Origin: Hydnum rufescens UP504
Taxonomy: Eukaryota > Basidiomycota > Agaricomycetes > Cantharellales > Hydnaceae
NCBI GenBank assembly: GCA_014904985.1
Contig: MU128947.1
Coordinates: 215,771 to 279,770, forward strand
Direction of reading: 5' to 3'
Length of the DNA stretch: 64,000 bases
Each line of letters begins with the position of its first letter. Within the stretch, counting starts at the first letter, position 1. The notes below the pieces were generated by a model. It searched no databases, was not told the DNA's origin, and was given only the letters and a program-made list of their open reading frames with translations. Shown piece by piece: positions 1 through 12,560 of the stretch. A program made the position numbers and the translations under genes.

Positions 1-3000
1 CTTTATCTACAAACTTCAAGTCACGTACGAAGAGGTTCTGCAGGCCATTGCTGGCTTCATCGACCGACATGGTAAACGTCTATGGCGTTTACACGTCACA
101 GGTGCCGAAATCCGTATCATTCTCGAGGATGCCGAAGGAAATGTCACACCCATTCGCGCTGTCATTGATAATGTTTCTGGCTTTATCATCAACTACCACG
201 GATACCAAGAGATTACGACTGAACGGGGCCATACCATCCTCAAGTCCATTGGGGAGAAGGGCCCATTGCACCTCCAGCCCGTCCATCAGCCATTCCCTAC
301 TAAAGAGTCGCTCCAACCGAAGCGTTATCAGGCACATCTCGTTGGCACTACATACGTCTATGATTTCCCTGATCTTTTCCAGAAGTCCCTGCATAATATC
401 TGGATCGATAGGAAACAGCTGGACCCCTCAATCGTCATTCCGAAGGCCTTACTGGAGTCTACCGAGCTCGTTTCAGATGAACATGGGGAGCTGCAAGAAG
501 TGGATCGTCCGCCAGGCAACAATACCATTGGCATGGTAGCTTGGATCTATACCTTACGAAGCCCGGAATACCCTGACGGCAGACGCATCGTTGTAATCGC
601 AAATGATATCACCCATAAGATTGGCTCTTTTGGACCAGTGGAAGATGAATTCTTCCACAAGGCCACGCTGTATGCTCGCAGCCTTGGCCTTCCTCGGTAT
701 CTATCTTTCGGCGAATTCAGGTGCACGAATCGGTCTCGCCGAAGAGAGCCTTGGTCTCTTTTCGGTTGCTTGGAATGTTCCTGGGCTTCCAGACAAGGGC
801 ATCAAATATTTATATCTTACGCCCGAGGCCCGTGACCAACTTAACGAGAAGAACACTGGAAGTCTGCTTACTACGGAGATAGTAGAAGATGGAGAAGTCC
901 GTCACAAGATTACGGATATCATCGGCACTCAAGACGGCCTCGGAGTCGAGTCTCTCAGAGGGTCGGGACTCATCGCCGGAGAGACTTCGCGGGCATACGA
1001 CGACATCTTTACTATCACGCTGGTGACTGCTCGATCTGTTGGTATTGGTGCTTACTTGGTCCGACTTGGCCAGCGTGCCATCCAAGTCGAAGGACAACCG
1101 ATCATCCTAACGGGTGCACCGGCGTTGAACAAGGTCCTGGGTCGCGAGGTTTATACCTCCAATTTGCAACTTGGCGGTACTCAGATCATGCACAAAAATG
1201 GTGTCTCGCACCTCGGTCGCTACAAGCGACCTTCACGGGACAACTCAGATTCTCACCTGGCTATCGTACGTACCTGATGTCAAGGGTGCACCGCTGCCTC
1301 TCTTGCCGTCCTCAGATTCGTGGGACCGTGAAATCGGCTACTATCCACCGAAAGGCCCATATGATCCCCGATGGTTCATTGGAGGAAAGCGTGATGAGAA
1401 CACGAACGAGTTCCTCAGTGGCTTCTTCGACGCGAATTCGTTCCAGGAAACCCTTAGTGGATGGGCACAGACAGTGGTATGTATCGGGAAATAGGGTACG
1501 TTCCATCGTCTCCTGATCTTCCTCCTTTCGAATAGGTAGTGGGTCGCGCTCGTTTGGGGGGTATTCCAATGGGTGTCATTGCCGTTGAAAGTTCGTTGGA
1601 TGATATTTCCTACCTCTGTTTCGTACTCATTGCATCGTCATTCAGCTCGAACCATCGAACGGATAGTCCTGCTGATCCTGCTAATGCTGCGTCATTCGAG
1701 CAGCGCATCATGGAGGCCGGTCAAGTACGTGAATTGGACTGCACCGCGGCTTCGGCGCCTTGATTTTATGTGCTTGTTAGGTTTGGTATCCTAATTCGGC
1801 CTACAAAACGGCCCAGGCAATCTTTGATTTCCAACGCGAAGGCCTTCCTCTTATCATCTTTGCAAACTGGCGTGGATTCTCTGGTGGCCAACAGGACATG
1901 GTACGCTTGACATCCTATGTTACAAGTTGCTGCTACTAACGCTCAAAACGCATCATAGTATGATGAGGTTTTGAAGCAAGGCTCAAAGGTCAGTTGCCAT
2001 CATACATGGATGGTTCCCCCCTTTGTTCATCCTCAGATACGTTCAGATTGTCGATGGCCTCTCTAGTTACACACAGCCCATCTACGTCTACATTATGCCA
2101 AATGGAGAATTGGTTGGTGCCTTCCACGCCTTCATCTCCTGAGGCTTCCGTACTGATCTAACTCGTAGCGCGGAGGTGCTTGGGTGGTTCTCGACCCTTC
2201 AATAAATCCCGATCACATGGAAATGTACGCAGATGTGGAATCTCGTGCCGGTGTTCTCGGTCAGTCTCTTATACCTCCCCTGTGCCTTTGACTGCTGGAT
2301 TGACGGTCGTGTTCAGAGCCTGAGGGTGTGGTCGAGATTAAGAGTGCGTCTTTTCATCACCTTTACCTCTGGGCATATTGTACTAAATCCGTATGGATCA
2401 GTGCGACGAGAGAAGATTCTTACCTTGATGGACCGACTGGACCCTGATTTCGCCGCGTACAAGAAAGCCAGCAAGGACGCATCGGCAACCGATATAGAAC
2501 GTGCAGAGGCCGCAGATAAGTTGGCTGCTCGCGAACAACACCTTAAACCCGTATATCAGCAAATGGCTTTGTTGTATGCTGATCTCCACGAGTAAGCGAG
2601 GCTCGGTCATTTCACATCCTAGTGTTTGCTCACTCACTTCGCCCAGTCGTACTGGTCGTATGGAGGCGAAAGGATGTGCCAAGCCGACGGTTTGGAAGGA
2701 CGCACGGAGATTCTTCTACTGGGCGTTACGCTCCAAACTCGTTCGGTCGGGGTACATTAAGCAAATTCTTGCTATCTCACCTACGACAAGCCGAGTAGAG
2801 GCCAACAACCTACTTTTCTCTCTTCATACCCCCAACCACAAACCTCAAGGATGATCGGGCTGTCGCCGAGGCCTTCGAAGCGCTTGACCTGGAACCGACG
2901 TTAACTGAATTGCAGAGTGATGAAATAACGAGACAGGTGACTGAGCTCATTAGATCGCCGAACCGAAAGGCGGCCCTTGCTGGATTAGTAGATGCTGCGC

Positions 3001-3089
3001 GATCACTTACAGAAGAGGAGAAGTCCATCCTGCAAGCTGCTTTGCTCAGCTCATCCCTCAGTCACTCTCCAGGTCGGTCACGAGTCTAG
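1..3089 (+). CDS. ACC1: Acetyl-CoA carboxylase, 3' part (partial at window start)
   Basis: Carboxyltransferase half of the cytosolic multidomain enzyme that carboxylates acetyl-CoA to malonyl-CoA for fatty acid synthesis; the biotin carboxylase and biotin carrier parts lie before the window. Conserved blocks read in order: [13 protein letters not shown] near 330, [15 protein letters not shown] near 700, GGTQIM near 1180, [13 protein letters not shown] near 1545, [12 protein letters not shown] near 1865, MEMYAD near 2220 and RREKIL near 2405. Introns that restore the frame: 1477-1535, 1591-1645, 1725-1780, 1901-1958, 1989-2046, 2113-2168, 2260-2316, 2344-2401, 2592-2646 and probably 2795-2849. 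The stop TAG is at 3087-3089. Three one-base frame breaks remain (extra G at 695-697 and 1215-1216, a missing C near 1668). Since the gene is normally single-copy and essential, sequence error is likelier than a real lesion. Identity is very secure; exon limits are inferred. Confidence 0.93.
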
Positions 3090-4199
3090 TCGCGGTGCGG
3101 GACGTTGGCTTATGCTCCTACACCCCAGGGCCACCATCATATTCTGCCCCGTGACTATCCGCTCTTCTCTATCGGCTCGGGCTTCTCATGTTTTAGCATC
3201 CTAGACGCAATCCTCTTCTCTATTGCTGTTTCCTTAATATCACGACGATACATGCGACGTAGACGCTACACAGAGCTGCAGTATACACCAATGAAATATC
3301 CCCGACGCTGTTCGGGATTACATTTTGAGAGCGCCTACCCTTAATGAATTATGGAGTCCATGTGGTGGATTGGATTGTGGACGACATAAATGGATGACGT
3401 TTTCAGAAGGGGGTCAAAGACATATGTGACATGTGACATGTCTTTGCACCCCCCTTCTGAAGAAGACATCATCCATTTCCAACAGCTTTTCCCTCCTCAC
3501 ACCTTAGCACCGCACACTTCTGGCGTCGCACCCTCCCTGATACATGTTGGACTTTGCCCCTCAACAAAACCAACCTATTTTGACGCCATATGGGAATGGA
3601 AATATGATCTTTATAGGTCCTATACAAAGCTCGAAAATCATGGAACTGATGAAGGCAAGCTTCACGAGAGCACCTTTCAGTATGTCCTCAATGGGCTTTT
3701 GGCAACGCTCGAGAAGGACAATCTGGGTACAGCAGAGCTGGTTCATATGAAGTTTTCGCAGCCCAGCAAGGGTAAGAAGCCCGACTCGACTGATGTCTGC
3801 ATGTCCCCCCATCGTCCATGAAACCAGGGGCCCTATTCAAGCCATACACTACTATAGACCTAAATACAATCTGGCTATTACCCATCCTCACATGAGATGC
3901 CACTTTTTGTGGTGGTGGCGGAGTTCTATTTTAGGTACCTCGTCGGACTGCCTACAGGTAAAGGTGCGCCTAGGGTGACCCTTTTATTCCAATCTTGATT
4001 GGTCAATTAAATGCAAGCGACTGATTCTAAGTTATCAGCCTAAAATTCGGCCTTCATATTACGTAATTGCACACAAGAGACATTCTCATCAGCTGGCAAA
4101 TGCCTGCTCACTAGGTGTTGCCGACCCTCAGGTATAGAGATCACTTGAAGACTTATCTAAGAACGATTTATCAACGCAACACAACCCACTTTTGTCAAC
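3090..4199. other. Intergenic between ACC1 and xylulokinase
   Basis: No recognisable gene. It holds a 91-bp imperfect palindrome at 3388-3478. A 143-codon open frame on the plus strand (3390-3821) starts inside the palindrome; it has no motif I recognise and no clear splice partners, so I do not call it a gene. The last few hundred bases must contain the xylulokinase promoter; I see no TATA-like element I would defend. Confidence 0.6.
3388..3478. repeat. Long imperfect inverted repeat (hairpin)
   Basis: Left arm 3388-3423 begins AAATGGATGACG; right arm 3438-3478 ends CATCATCCATTT. Read in reverse complement, the right arm matches the left almost throughout, including the CAGAAGG-G tract and CAAAGACAT next to the 14-nt loop. 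Small gaps separate the arms' matches. It could be a tiny MITE or foldback remnant, or a structured 3' element downstream of ACC1. Confidence 0.75.
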
Positions 4200-6131
4200 A
4201 TGGGGCTCTTTCTCGGCCTTGATCTCTCTACTCAAAGTTTGAAGGGGACTATAATGGATATTGACGAGAATATCATCTGTGAGCGGATAGTTCACTTCGA
4301 CAGGGATATCCCCCATTATGGAACCCAGAATGGTTCCATCGCTGGGTCAGATGGGGAGATCACTTGTCCAGTGGCTTTATGGATCGAAAGCGTGGATTTG
4401 CTTCTGTCACGTTTCGAGTCTGCTAGTGTCAATTTTGGAGAAGTTGTTGCTGTGTCTGGGGCAGCCCAAGTAAGCATCGAGGGCCACCCCGACCCTGTCT
4501 CTCCTCTCGTGATATTTACCTAGAGACTTCAGCAACACGGAAGTGTGTACTGGACAGAATATGCCCCGGATCTCCTCGCTAGCTTGGATCCTTCCAGAAC
4601 ACTGGGCGAACAATTAATGGCCAAGGGGTTTTCGTTACCAAATGCCCCTATATGGCAAGACTCGTCTACCACAGCCGAGTGTGCTGCCCTGGAACAAGCT
4701 GTTGGCGGGCCACAAAAACTATCTGATATGACCGGAAGTCGCGCCTATGAAAGGTTCACTGGAAGTCAAATCTCCAAGGTTCCACGGTTACTAAATTATT
4801 TGCCCTCCGGACGCCAATTGATAGCAAAGAGCTACAGATATATCATCGAAGCCCGGCCACATATACTGCGACACGATACATCTCTCTTGTTTCCTCATTT
4901 GTTTCGTCTCTGTTCTTGTGCCATATCTCTCCTATCGAGGTCAGCGATGCCAGCGGTATGAACCTAATGGACATCAAAACCTGTCGATGGGATGAAACTC
5001 TCCTCTCGGCGTGCGGTGGCCCGACGCTGCGAAGCAAACTAGCGGGGGAGCCCGTTCATGGGGGGACTGTACTGGGAAAGATCGGCCAGTGGTGGGTCAA
5101 GCGTTATGGTTTCAGCTCAGGTGGGACTTCAAATTCCATATACTTATCTCCCAAGGAACGGGCTCTCATGTTTCCCTATCACTACGGAAGAGTGCATCGT
5201 GGCTCCATTCACAGGTGACAACCCGGCAACTATCGTGACCCTCTCGAGCCCCGGCGACGCCATACTCTCCCTCGGCACGTCTACTACTCTTCTAATATCT
5301 GTCCCCCCTCCATCGGCAAACTCGGTCCCTCCAATTTGCACTACAACATCGCATCTCCTTGCGCATCCGACGACGGCTGGTGGGAGTATCGTCATGCTAT
5401 GCATCAAGAACGGAGGACTCACGCGAGAAGTTATTCGTGATAAATACTCGTCCGGCTCGTGGTCGGTTTTCAACGACCAGGTTCTGTCCAGGCCACCGGG
5501 AAATTCTGGGTGTCTGGGTTTCTATTTCACCCTGAGAGAGATCATACCTACCGGGGTCGTCGGAGATCATTGTTTTGTTGATAGCCAGCGTGTCATCCCC
5601 GGCGATACCGAGGACTCGGCATTCCCTCCATCCGCACATGCTCGAGCCGTGTTAGAATCGCAGCTCCTTTCCATCCGCTCCCGACTTGCCTCGATCCTCC
5701 CACCATCGTCTGAGGACTCCTCTTCCCGGTCTCTGAAGAGATGCGTCATCACAGGGGGCTCCAGCGTCAATCCCCTGATCCAGCAGATGGTCGCAGATAT
5801 ACTTGGCCTGCCTACGTATGTGGCTCCATCGGGCGCAGGATCGGCTGCAAGCGGAGGGGCTCTTCTCGCCAAGTTTGCGTGGTGGAAGGTACAGCGCCAT
5901 GATGATGATGATGATGATGTCCTAGACACACTCGATCATGCCCCCGGTACCGATCGTACTATTGCGGATCGCTTGCAGGAAACCGGATCTACATTCGAGG
6001 ACATGAGAAAGGAATCGGGAGGTCTTGTCATTGTCAAGGTTGCGGAGCCCGACAGAGACAATGAGAGGGTATATGAAGGCATGATAGACACATTCCGGAA
6101 GTGCGAGGACATGATTGTTCGATCACTGTAG
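4200..6131 (+). CDS. XKS1: Xylulokinase (FGGY carbohydrate kinase)
   Basis: Phosphorylates D-xylulose with ATP, feeding the pentose phosphate pathway from the oxidoreductive xylose route; cytosolic. Four exons give about 579 aa: 4200-4469, 4533-4778, 4838-5120 and 5191-6131, with introns 4470-4532, 4779-4837 and 5121-5190. Family motifs in order: N-terminal phosphate loop GLDLSTQSLKG, QQHGSVYW across the first intron, ISLVSSF, DASGMNLMD, second phosphate motif LSLGTSTTLL, and adenosine motif VITGGSSVNPLIQQM. Start is the first ATG, directly before the phosphate loop. The length fits fungal xylulokinases. A run of GAT codons (about 5899-5919) encodes an acidic tract near the C-terminus. No frame defects. 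The gene lies downstream of ACC1 on the same strand with its own upstream spacer. Confidence 0.93.
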
Positions 6132-6429
6132 CATATCACGGACCTCCATTCATGTATGTATATGTACCTGAACAATTACTTTGGACACATTAGAAGTGTG
6201 GAGAAAGACGTCGAGTATGATACAAACGGCTGGCGACAACGAACAAACGCCTAAACTAAGGATACATAAAGTCGGATAGCCAAAGGATCGCGAAATCCGA
6301 ACACCTAGAGAAACAAGAGGGACCTCATACCACAGCAGGGGGCACAGCAAACAGCAGACAGACAACAGCAGAAGACAAAAACGAAAACGAAAAAGAAAAA
6401 TCAATAACCACAGAAGAGTGACCCCGTCT

Positions 6430-8798
6430 CTAATTAGTCCGCCGAGTGATTAAGGGCTGTCTCAGAGGGACTTCATCATCCCGGTGGTCGTTTTGCAAGA
6501 CCGCTCGTTGCATAGCGGTTCGAAGGCTCCGAAGCTCTTCGTCCTTTCGATCGATTTCTTCACGCGCAAGACGAAGCGCTCCCTCCAAGCTCAGTATGCG
6601 CGACTCAGATCCGCGTTCAAGGTGTGCTGGGACCCAGCTCTCTGAGACTGCAGATAAAGTAAGAAAGGACCAGAGGGAGGGTGCAATATATTTATAGCAC
6701 ACCATCGAGGTCAGAGCTGGGCTCCAGGTCTTGCGTAATACTGGAATGAGTGCCAGGTTCTTGGCCTTCGCTGACTGTCGGGCTCGTCCGATACCCATCA
6801 TCCTCGTCATCGGTGGAGGTATCCTCTCGGTACTGAAATGTGGCGTCTCTCCTCCGACGGGAAGTCATAGTGCCTCCTTCCGAGTCAAATTCAGAGGTGT
6901 CAGACCCCTGCCCATGGAGCTCGTAAAAGTTATGACGGCGCAATCGTTCCTCAAGGTTGCAAATCGCCTCGCGGAGTTCGGTCTCTCGAGCTGCCGCCTG
7001 TGCCACGTTCTGCAGTGCGTCTCTGTTAGACGCCTGTAGTCTAGACCAAAGTTGGAAAAGCGTGAGATGCGAAGAAACAGGGTTTCAAAACTTAGGTTAT
7101 TGCTACAAACCGAATACACTCTTCCTCCAACAACCATATGGTCTCCATTTCAGCCATTGATGTATTTTCTTCCATGCTCTAGGGCCAGATGCGAAATATG
7201 AATATGGGTATGGCAAGGAGCTAAACATAAAACTGCTCACATTAGAACAGCTGGAAAATAGGTCCAAATGTTCCCGCTCGATCTTTAGTTCCTCCACATC
7301 CATAGTGCCAGCAGATATCTGATCTGTGATGTCTGAAAATACACCCTGGAGGGGAGCTGGTATTGGTTGTAATAGCGACAGGGACGTCGATATCCGCCTG
7401 AGAAATGAATTATGGTTGGGACCACGGATGCTCAAAGGTACAATGCAACTTACTGAGGGACTGGAGGCGTTTCTGGAAGAAATACGGCAGGAATCCGGGA
7501 CGTTGCAGAGGGGTTGGGCTGACGCGGGGGGAGGAGATTAGAGGAAAAAACGTCTTCAGCAAGGCTGTGGTAATCTGGTGTGGAGGGCGTAATTGGAGTA
7601 GATGGTATAGATGCAGGAGCTTTATCAGCCTTGCCGATCAGGATTGGCGAGGAGGGCTGCACTTTCGTAGCACCCATGAGATCTGCACCATCCGGTGATC
7701 CCGATGCCCTGGCCTCTGAACTTGAGCTCGAAAATGATGATTCAAGACCGGCATCCTCGAGCTGTAATTTACAAGTGCCCAACATTAGCACACGAACGCA
7801 GAATCACAAGGTAGGTGGAAGAGACAAACTTGTCTCCCTAACTCTTCAACTTCTTTTTGGAGGGCTCTATTCCGCTCATTCGCTTGGGCGAGAATGAGGA
7901 GTGCATCGTTTTTTGTCAGGTGGGGAAGCGAACGTGGCGGTTCACCAACGTTTTGAGAAACATTGTTCCCAGTGAGAATGTAAGTCTCAAGTTCTAGTTC
8001 TCGGCGTGTCACCTGAGCCCTCAGGAGGGCAATCTGAGGAAATGGTGCAAACAAATGAGGAGCTTGCGGTAAACCTGGATAAATTGTATGAACCTGAGTG
8101 TCTGCGTCCTTGCGAGTCTTTTGGTGGGATTTTTTCTCTTCTGCTAAATCAGCTGTCAGAGTTTTGATTAAACTGGGCATGTGCAATCCAGGTGTTCGCG
8201 GCCTGCTGCTCTCACGACGACTGACGGGCCTCGGTTCTAGCAATTGGTTGATATGAATCGCACTATGCGGCAAAAAATGGAATCCATTGGCAAGTTCAAC
8301 TAGAGAGATAAAGAAGAACATAAACGGGAAGAACCGCGTCATGAGTATCTTAATCCAAACCGTCGAATGAGTTGCTCGTGTGGGCGCAGGAGCACTCTCA
8401 CGGGCATCTATCCATTCAAAAGACCGGCAATGAAGAACAGATCGAACCTTTTTCAACGAGTCTCTCAACCGCGTCACGCATGTCGTCCCGTTCGTCGGTG
8501 GCCTCATCTAGTTGAAGTTGCAGCATGCGCAATTTCTGCTCCAATTCAAATTTCTCGCGAGCGAGAGTATCAAGTTCCTCGGAATGCACGGATTGAATAT
8601 GGTCAAGGGTGTTGAGGGTCTCTAGCAGACGGACGTGTAGATGAGATGTTCGGGCCTCGAGAGTCGTCAGAGACGTTTTTAGGCGGTAAATCTGTCGAAT
8701 CCTGCATATTAGATCAAGGAGTACTTTGCGCGATCCTTCAAAGTCCTTGCCTCTTCTTGTTCTTGTATCTTTATCCTTGGGCTTTTGGTGTGGGACAT
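6430..8798 (-). CDS. Coiled-coil protein of unknown function
   Basis: Not recognised. Several minus-strand frames, joined by short introns I cannot all place, give a heptad-rich protein. The N-terminal part (about 8420-8700) has a long coiled coil (LTTLEARTSHLH, EELDTLAREKFELEQKLRML). The middle (7450-8250) mixes coiled coil (LILAQANERNRALQKEVEEL) with Ser/Pro-rich low complexity. The C-terminal part (6430-7006) has LREAICNLEERLRR, then an acidic stretch, then a last coil rich in Glu/Arg, ending at TAG (complement of 6430-6432). The ATG at 8798 is the best start I see, but the first junction would need an intron of only 23 nt, so the 5' end is uncertain. It is divergent from AP-2 sigma with under 200 bp between starts, so the two probably share a promoter region. 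Confidence 0.6.
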
Positions 8799-8975
8799 AT
8801 GCTATCAAACAAGACTACAGAGCGGCCGTGGTGGGCACGTATCCGCCGGAGAAGCAAGTAGAGCAACAGTTTTGAGAGTACAGTCCTAAACTGTAGAATA
8901 TGAAGGGAGGGTGGATCTCTGGCTACAAATCGGAGCAGGAGCGTGATGTTGATTTGCTTCCGTACTTGGCTCGAT

Positions 8976-9698
8976 ATGATCAGGTTCATTCTCGTGCAGG
9001 TTAGGTGCTCATACCTTCGCCCCCTGGTTCTCACTGGACGTTCTCTCTAGAATCGGCAGGGGAAGACACGGCTCTCGAAGTGGTACGTGCCGTATGACGA
9101 CGATGAAAAGGTTGGCCACCTCCTAGGGAGTTTATTATGCTTGGCCTACCTGACCGAGAATATTTAAGCTACGGTTGCGGGGTGAGGTGCACCGTTTAGT
9201 GGCACCGAGGGACCAGAAATATCAATCCAATTTTGTGGAGGTACGCGTTGCAACTGAGGGGCCTAGGCAACATTTACTCATTCTTCGATCCATTACAAGT
9301 TCCGCAATTACAAAATTGTATACCGTCGATATGCTGGCCTATTTTTCTGCGTGTGCATCGACTCGAACGATAACGAGTTGGCGTATCTCGAGGCCATTCA
9401 TCTCTTCGTCGAAGTCCTCGGTCAGTAATTATTGGAATTGATTTTGGTAGCATTCTTTTAAAATTACGGCTATGATAGACGCATTTTTCTCAAACGTTTG
9501 CGAGCTCGACCTGGTCTTCAACTTCTACAAGGTCCGCGCAGTCCTGTCCTTCCGTTGTCCTACAATGTTACACACTTATTTATTCCTCCATATCAGGTGT
9601 ACGCTATACTGGACGAAGTTTTCCTCGCGGGTGAGGTGGAGGAAACGAGCAAAGATGTGGTCCTTGCTCGGTTGGAGCAGTTGGAGAAACTTGAATAG
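8976..9698 (+). CDS. APS2: AP-2 adaptor complex sigma subunit (small chain)
   Basis: Sigma2 chain of the heterotetrameric clathrin adaptor that selects cargo at the plasma membrane. Six exons: 8976-8999, 9051-9110, 9169-9240, 9300-9420, 9479-9531 and 9597-9698, giving 143 aa against about 142 in the family. Diagnostic stretches: start [82 protein letters not shown] and [18 protein letters not shown]. The first exon is only eight codons, which is why a start further downstream would miss it. All splice sites are GT-AG with introns of 51-65 nt. Sigma2 rather than sigma1/3 is inferred from the VAPRDQK and [10 protein letters not shown] context. Confidence 0.95.
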
Positions 9699-10233
9699 GT
9701 TTTCTGATTATAAGCCAGCCCTTTATCTGATAATGAATGACTACTGTGTTAAGGGGTATTCGGTGGTTCATAAGTAATTACTATCTTATTGTAACGCTAC
9801 CCTACCTATGTTGGTCTAGATCACTAGGGATTTTAGCCCCCTGTGCAACCCACTATTTCCACTCCTATGCCTGGCTTTCGGAAGTCATTATCGTGCTGTA
9901 TTACGCGATTACTCTCAAACAATCCTCTACACTCCACCTATCAAGAACTGTGAGTTCATGGCCACTGTTCACGTTCACTCGCGCAGTAAATGTGGCCGGA
10001 CCATCGCCATCGCCCTGGAGCGACTGAGGCCCACAATGGAGGGCCATATCTGGTACGGGTATCTGCCTTGGTATAGATTGATATCGAGCAAAGTGTGCTC
10101 TCAATCTGTCTGTATGTGGTACGCGAGCCCTAGCAATGGCCTCCAAGGAAGAAGTGAGCCCGGAATCCCCATGGTCAGGACAACTGACTCAACAACAAGG
10201 TGATTTCACTGTCGCCATAATGCAACGATACAA
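9699..10233. other. Convergent intergenic region
   Basis: Lies between the ends of AP-2 sigma (+) and PUS1 (-), so it should contain both 3' UTRs and polyadenylation signals. I see no gene, repeat or RNA. Confidence 0.6.
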
Positions 10234-12560
10234 TCATCCATCCATCTCCGCGGACTTCACGTCCAAACCTTCTCCATCTCCATCATCTTCGAGCCCGATA
10301 ACGGCACTGTCGTTCCCCATCTTAACAAACTCCTTGAACTGATTCTCGTACCTGGCCCCTTTTTGCAGAATCGCGGAAGGAGGGATAACACCCTTGTGGT
10401 TCAGATATTCAAAGTCAGCTCCAGGGTAAGAATCCACGAAGGATAACCATCGCGCAAAGCTGTCGAACGAGAGAAAGAGCTTAGTGACGGGGGAATACAA
10501 GAGACAATGATATTGACGCCCGACGTACACCCGGTGCTCAGCTTCCTCCTGCCGCATCCGCGTATAAATCATGTCTCGCTTGAACGCATCGATAGTATCA
10601 CAATGCTTCTCATAATCAATCTTCTGCTTCCTGGGATTACCGGCATCAACGACAGTTAAGGAAGCGTCATCCTCCTCAGGAGTAACTTGGGCTCCCTGGG
10701 CTGATTTCAAGGCAAGTTCGGCATTTGTGTCGGCTACTTTGAGATTGTAGACCCCAAAACGAGGTTCTTCGAGTAACAAGCCTAGGGCAGGCGCTTTGGG
10801 GATGTGGATCTTGGACGGACCATAGGTCTAGACAAAAAGCATGCCTCAGTTGAATCTTGAACAAGTGCTGAGGATTGAGATCTACCTCTGGGATGAGCTC
10901 TGGGGGTGTATGTGTCCGAGCTGCTAACATGACTAAACCTATCATCTTACGCTAGGATCGGGCAGTCGACATATTCAAGCAAAGAGGAAAAGAAAAGAAC
11001 GGACAGATCAGAACGATGACCAGATACAGCAGTAAAGGCTGTGCAGGAAATATGATAAAAGATGCCTTACGATCTAAATGGAAAAGTGAGTAGGCTGAGT
11101 TCATTTAGCGAGCATATAAATGCCGGACCTGGTGCAGCATGAAACTTTGCCCATGGAAAAGGACGCTGATCCACTCGATCCCATCGTATACCTGTGGATC
11201 GCGCACCTGTAGGCTCGATTAGGAAACGAAGATCCTCCGATTGCGAGTCGCCAAGGGAGAGAGCTCACGTCCACCTGGACCATGTATCGCTGTGCACTCC
11301 GATCGCCGAACTCCCTGGCGACGGTATAATTATGAAAATTGTGGGTGCCTTGGAAGGCTTTGACCAGTGCTTGGAGCCGCGCTAAATCGCCTGGTGTGGC
11401 CCGATATGAAATGAGGGTTTGCTCAACTGGATCGGAAGGAAATGGTGCAGACGTGCTGGGATTGCTTGGAGGGGGGGAGATGCGGAGGGCTTTATTTTTA
11501 GTATTAACGCGTAGCAGAGTCGTCGCGAGTCCACTACCCGGAGGAGGAGGAAGAAGCACGTATGAAGGGAATAAGTATTCATAAACTCTGCTGTCGCATG
11601 AGCTATTGCGAATATTCAGAGAAGATGATTAATCCGATATAGAAAAGGGTAGGGAACATGTGTACGCACATTCGAGCGCTAGCGCATGCCAGCCGAGAAA
11701 CCCATAGAAGATCAATATTCCAGTGCGATGAGGGGGATTCCAGCACTTACTTGAAATTATTCGTGGTGCGTATAATGTCCCACACACGAATTTCAGGGGG
11801 TAGAAGAGAATTGAGATGGGGCACAAGATCAATCCCACTTGCAGTTAGTGTGGGTATGTCTAAAATCATCTTGAGAGAGACCGCATTTCTTGCAGCGTGC
11901 ACTCCAGAATCTGTTCGGGCGGCTCTAGAGAGCGACACCTGAAATTTAGATGTTGGGTGAGCATCACCTGAATAAAATTGGGCAGGCTCTCTTACTTTAG
12001 TTGGATCGTCCGAATTGTCTTTGCTGACTGCCCCAGCCTTGACGAAGGCATCAAAGAGCGTGCCCTCGATAGTTTTTGTGTTCGAGTGATCTCTTTGGCT
12101 ATATGGTATGGTCAAAGGGCTCTATCAGCACAGAGAGACCAAGAGAGAATGGCTAGCCTACCCACATTTGCATGCCACTATACCCTGCACCACAGAACCC
12201 AAGGAGGACGACGCATTTGCGCTTTGCGAGCCGTTCTTTTTTTTCTGCTGAACTCCCATCGTCCTCCAGAACGGCAGGTCTTGGGGCCCACTCGCCCCTC
12301 CGTTCGCGTTTACCTTTTTTGCCAAATTTCCAGTCCACCTTGTCCTTGGGGCCACCAGTCGCACGTTGCTTCTCTTTGCCCTTCCCCTTGCCAGTCCCAG
12401 CCTTAGCATCCTGGGTGGCTTCCTGGGCTTGTAAGGAGACGAAAGGGGTATCTGCGACAGACACCTCACCCTCGCTCTCACGGCGCTTCTTCATGAAAGA
12501 AATGTCGCCCTCGGCGGCCTCATCGTCGCGAAATCGTTTGCTCGAGGTTGAGCCCTCCAT
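10234..12560 (-). CDS. PUS1: tRNA pseudouridine synthase (TruA/PUS1 family)
   Basis: Isomerises uridine to pseudouridine in tRNA; the yeast enzyme is nuclear and acts at positions such as 27, 28, 34 and 36. Reading on the minus strand: a charged, lysine-rich N-terminal tail (GKGKGKEK) from ATG at 12560, then [20 protein letters not shown], then [17 protein letters not shown], then the catalytic block [11 protein letters not shown], whose Asp is the invariant nucleophile of the family. Next come [43 protein letters not shown] joined to [13 protein letters not shown], and [15 protein letters not shown]. Introns are placed at about 12120-12170, one ending just before [10 protein letters not shown], 11603-11750, one before VRDPQVYDG, one between SFMLHQ and RKMIG, and one before TYGPSKIH. 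Stop TGA is the complement of 10234-10236. All junctions keep frame without correction. PUS1 versus PUS2 cannot be separated by eye. Confidence 0.92.

Noticed and set aside
2795..2849. Frameshift near the ACC1 C-terminus
   Set aside because: A 55-nt GT-AG intron (GTAGAG...CTCAAG) restores the frame into the conserved tail.
3390..3821. 143-codon plus-strand frame after ACC1
   Set aside because: Begins inside the palindrome, no known motif, no support from splice sites.
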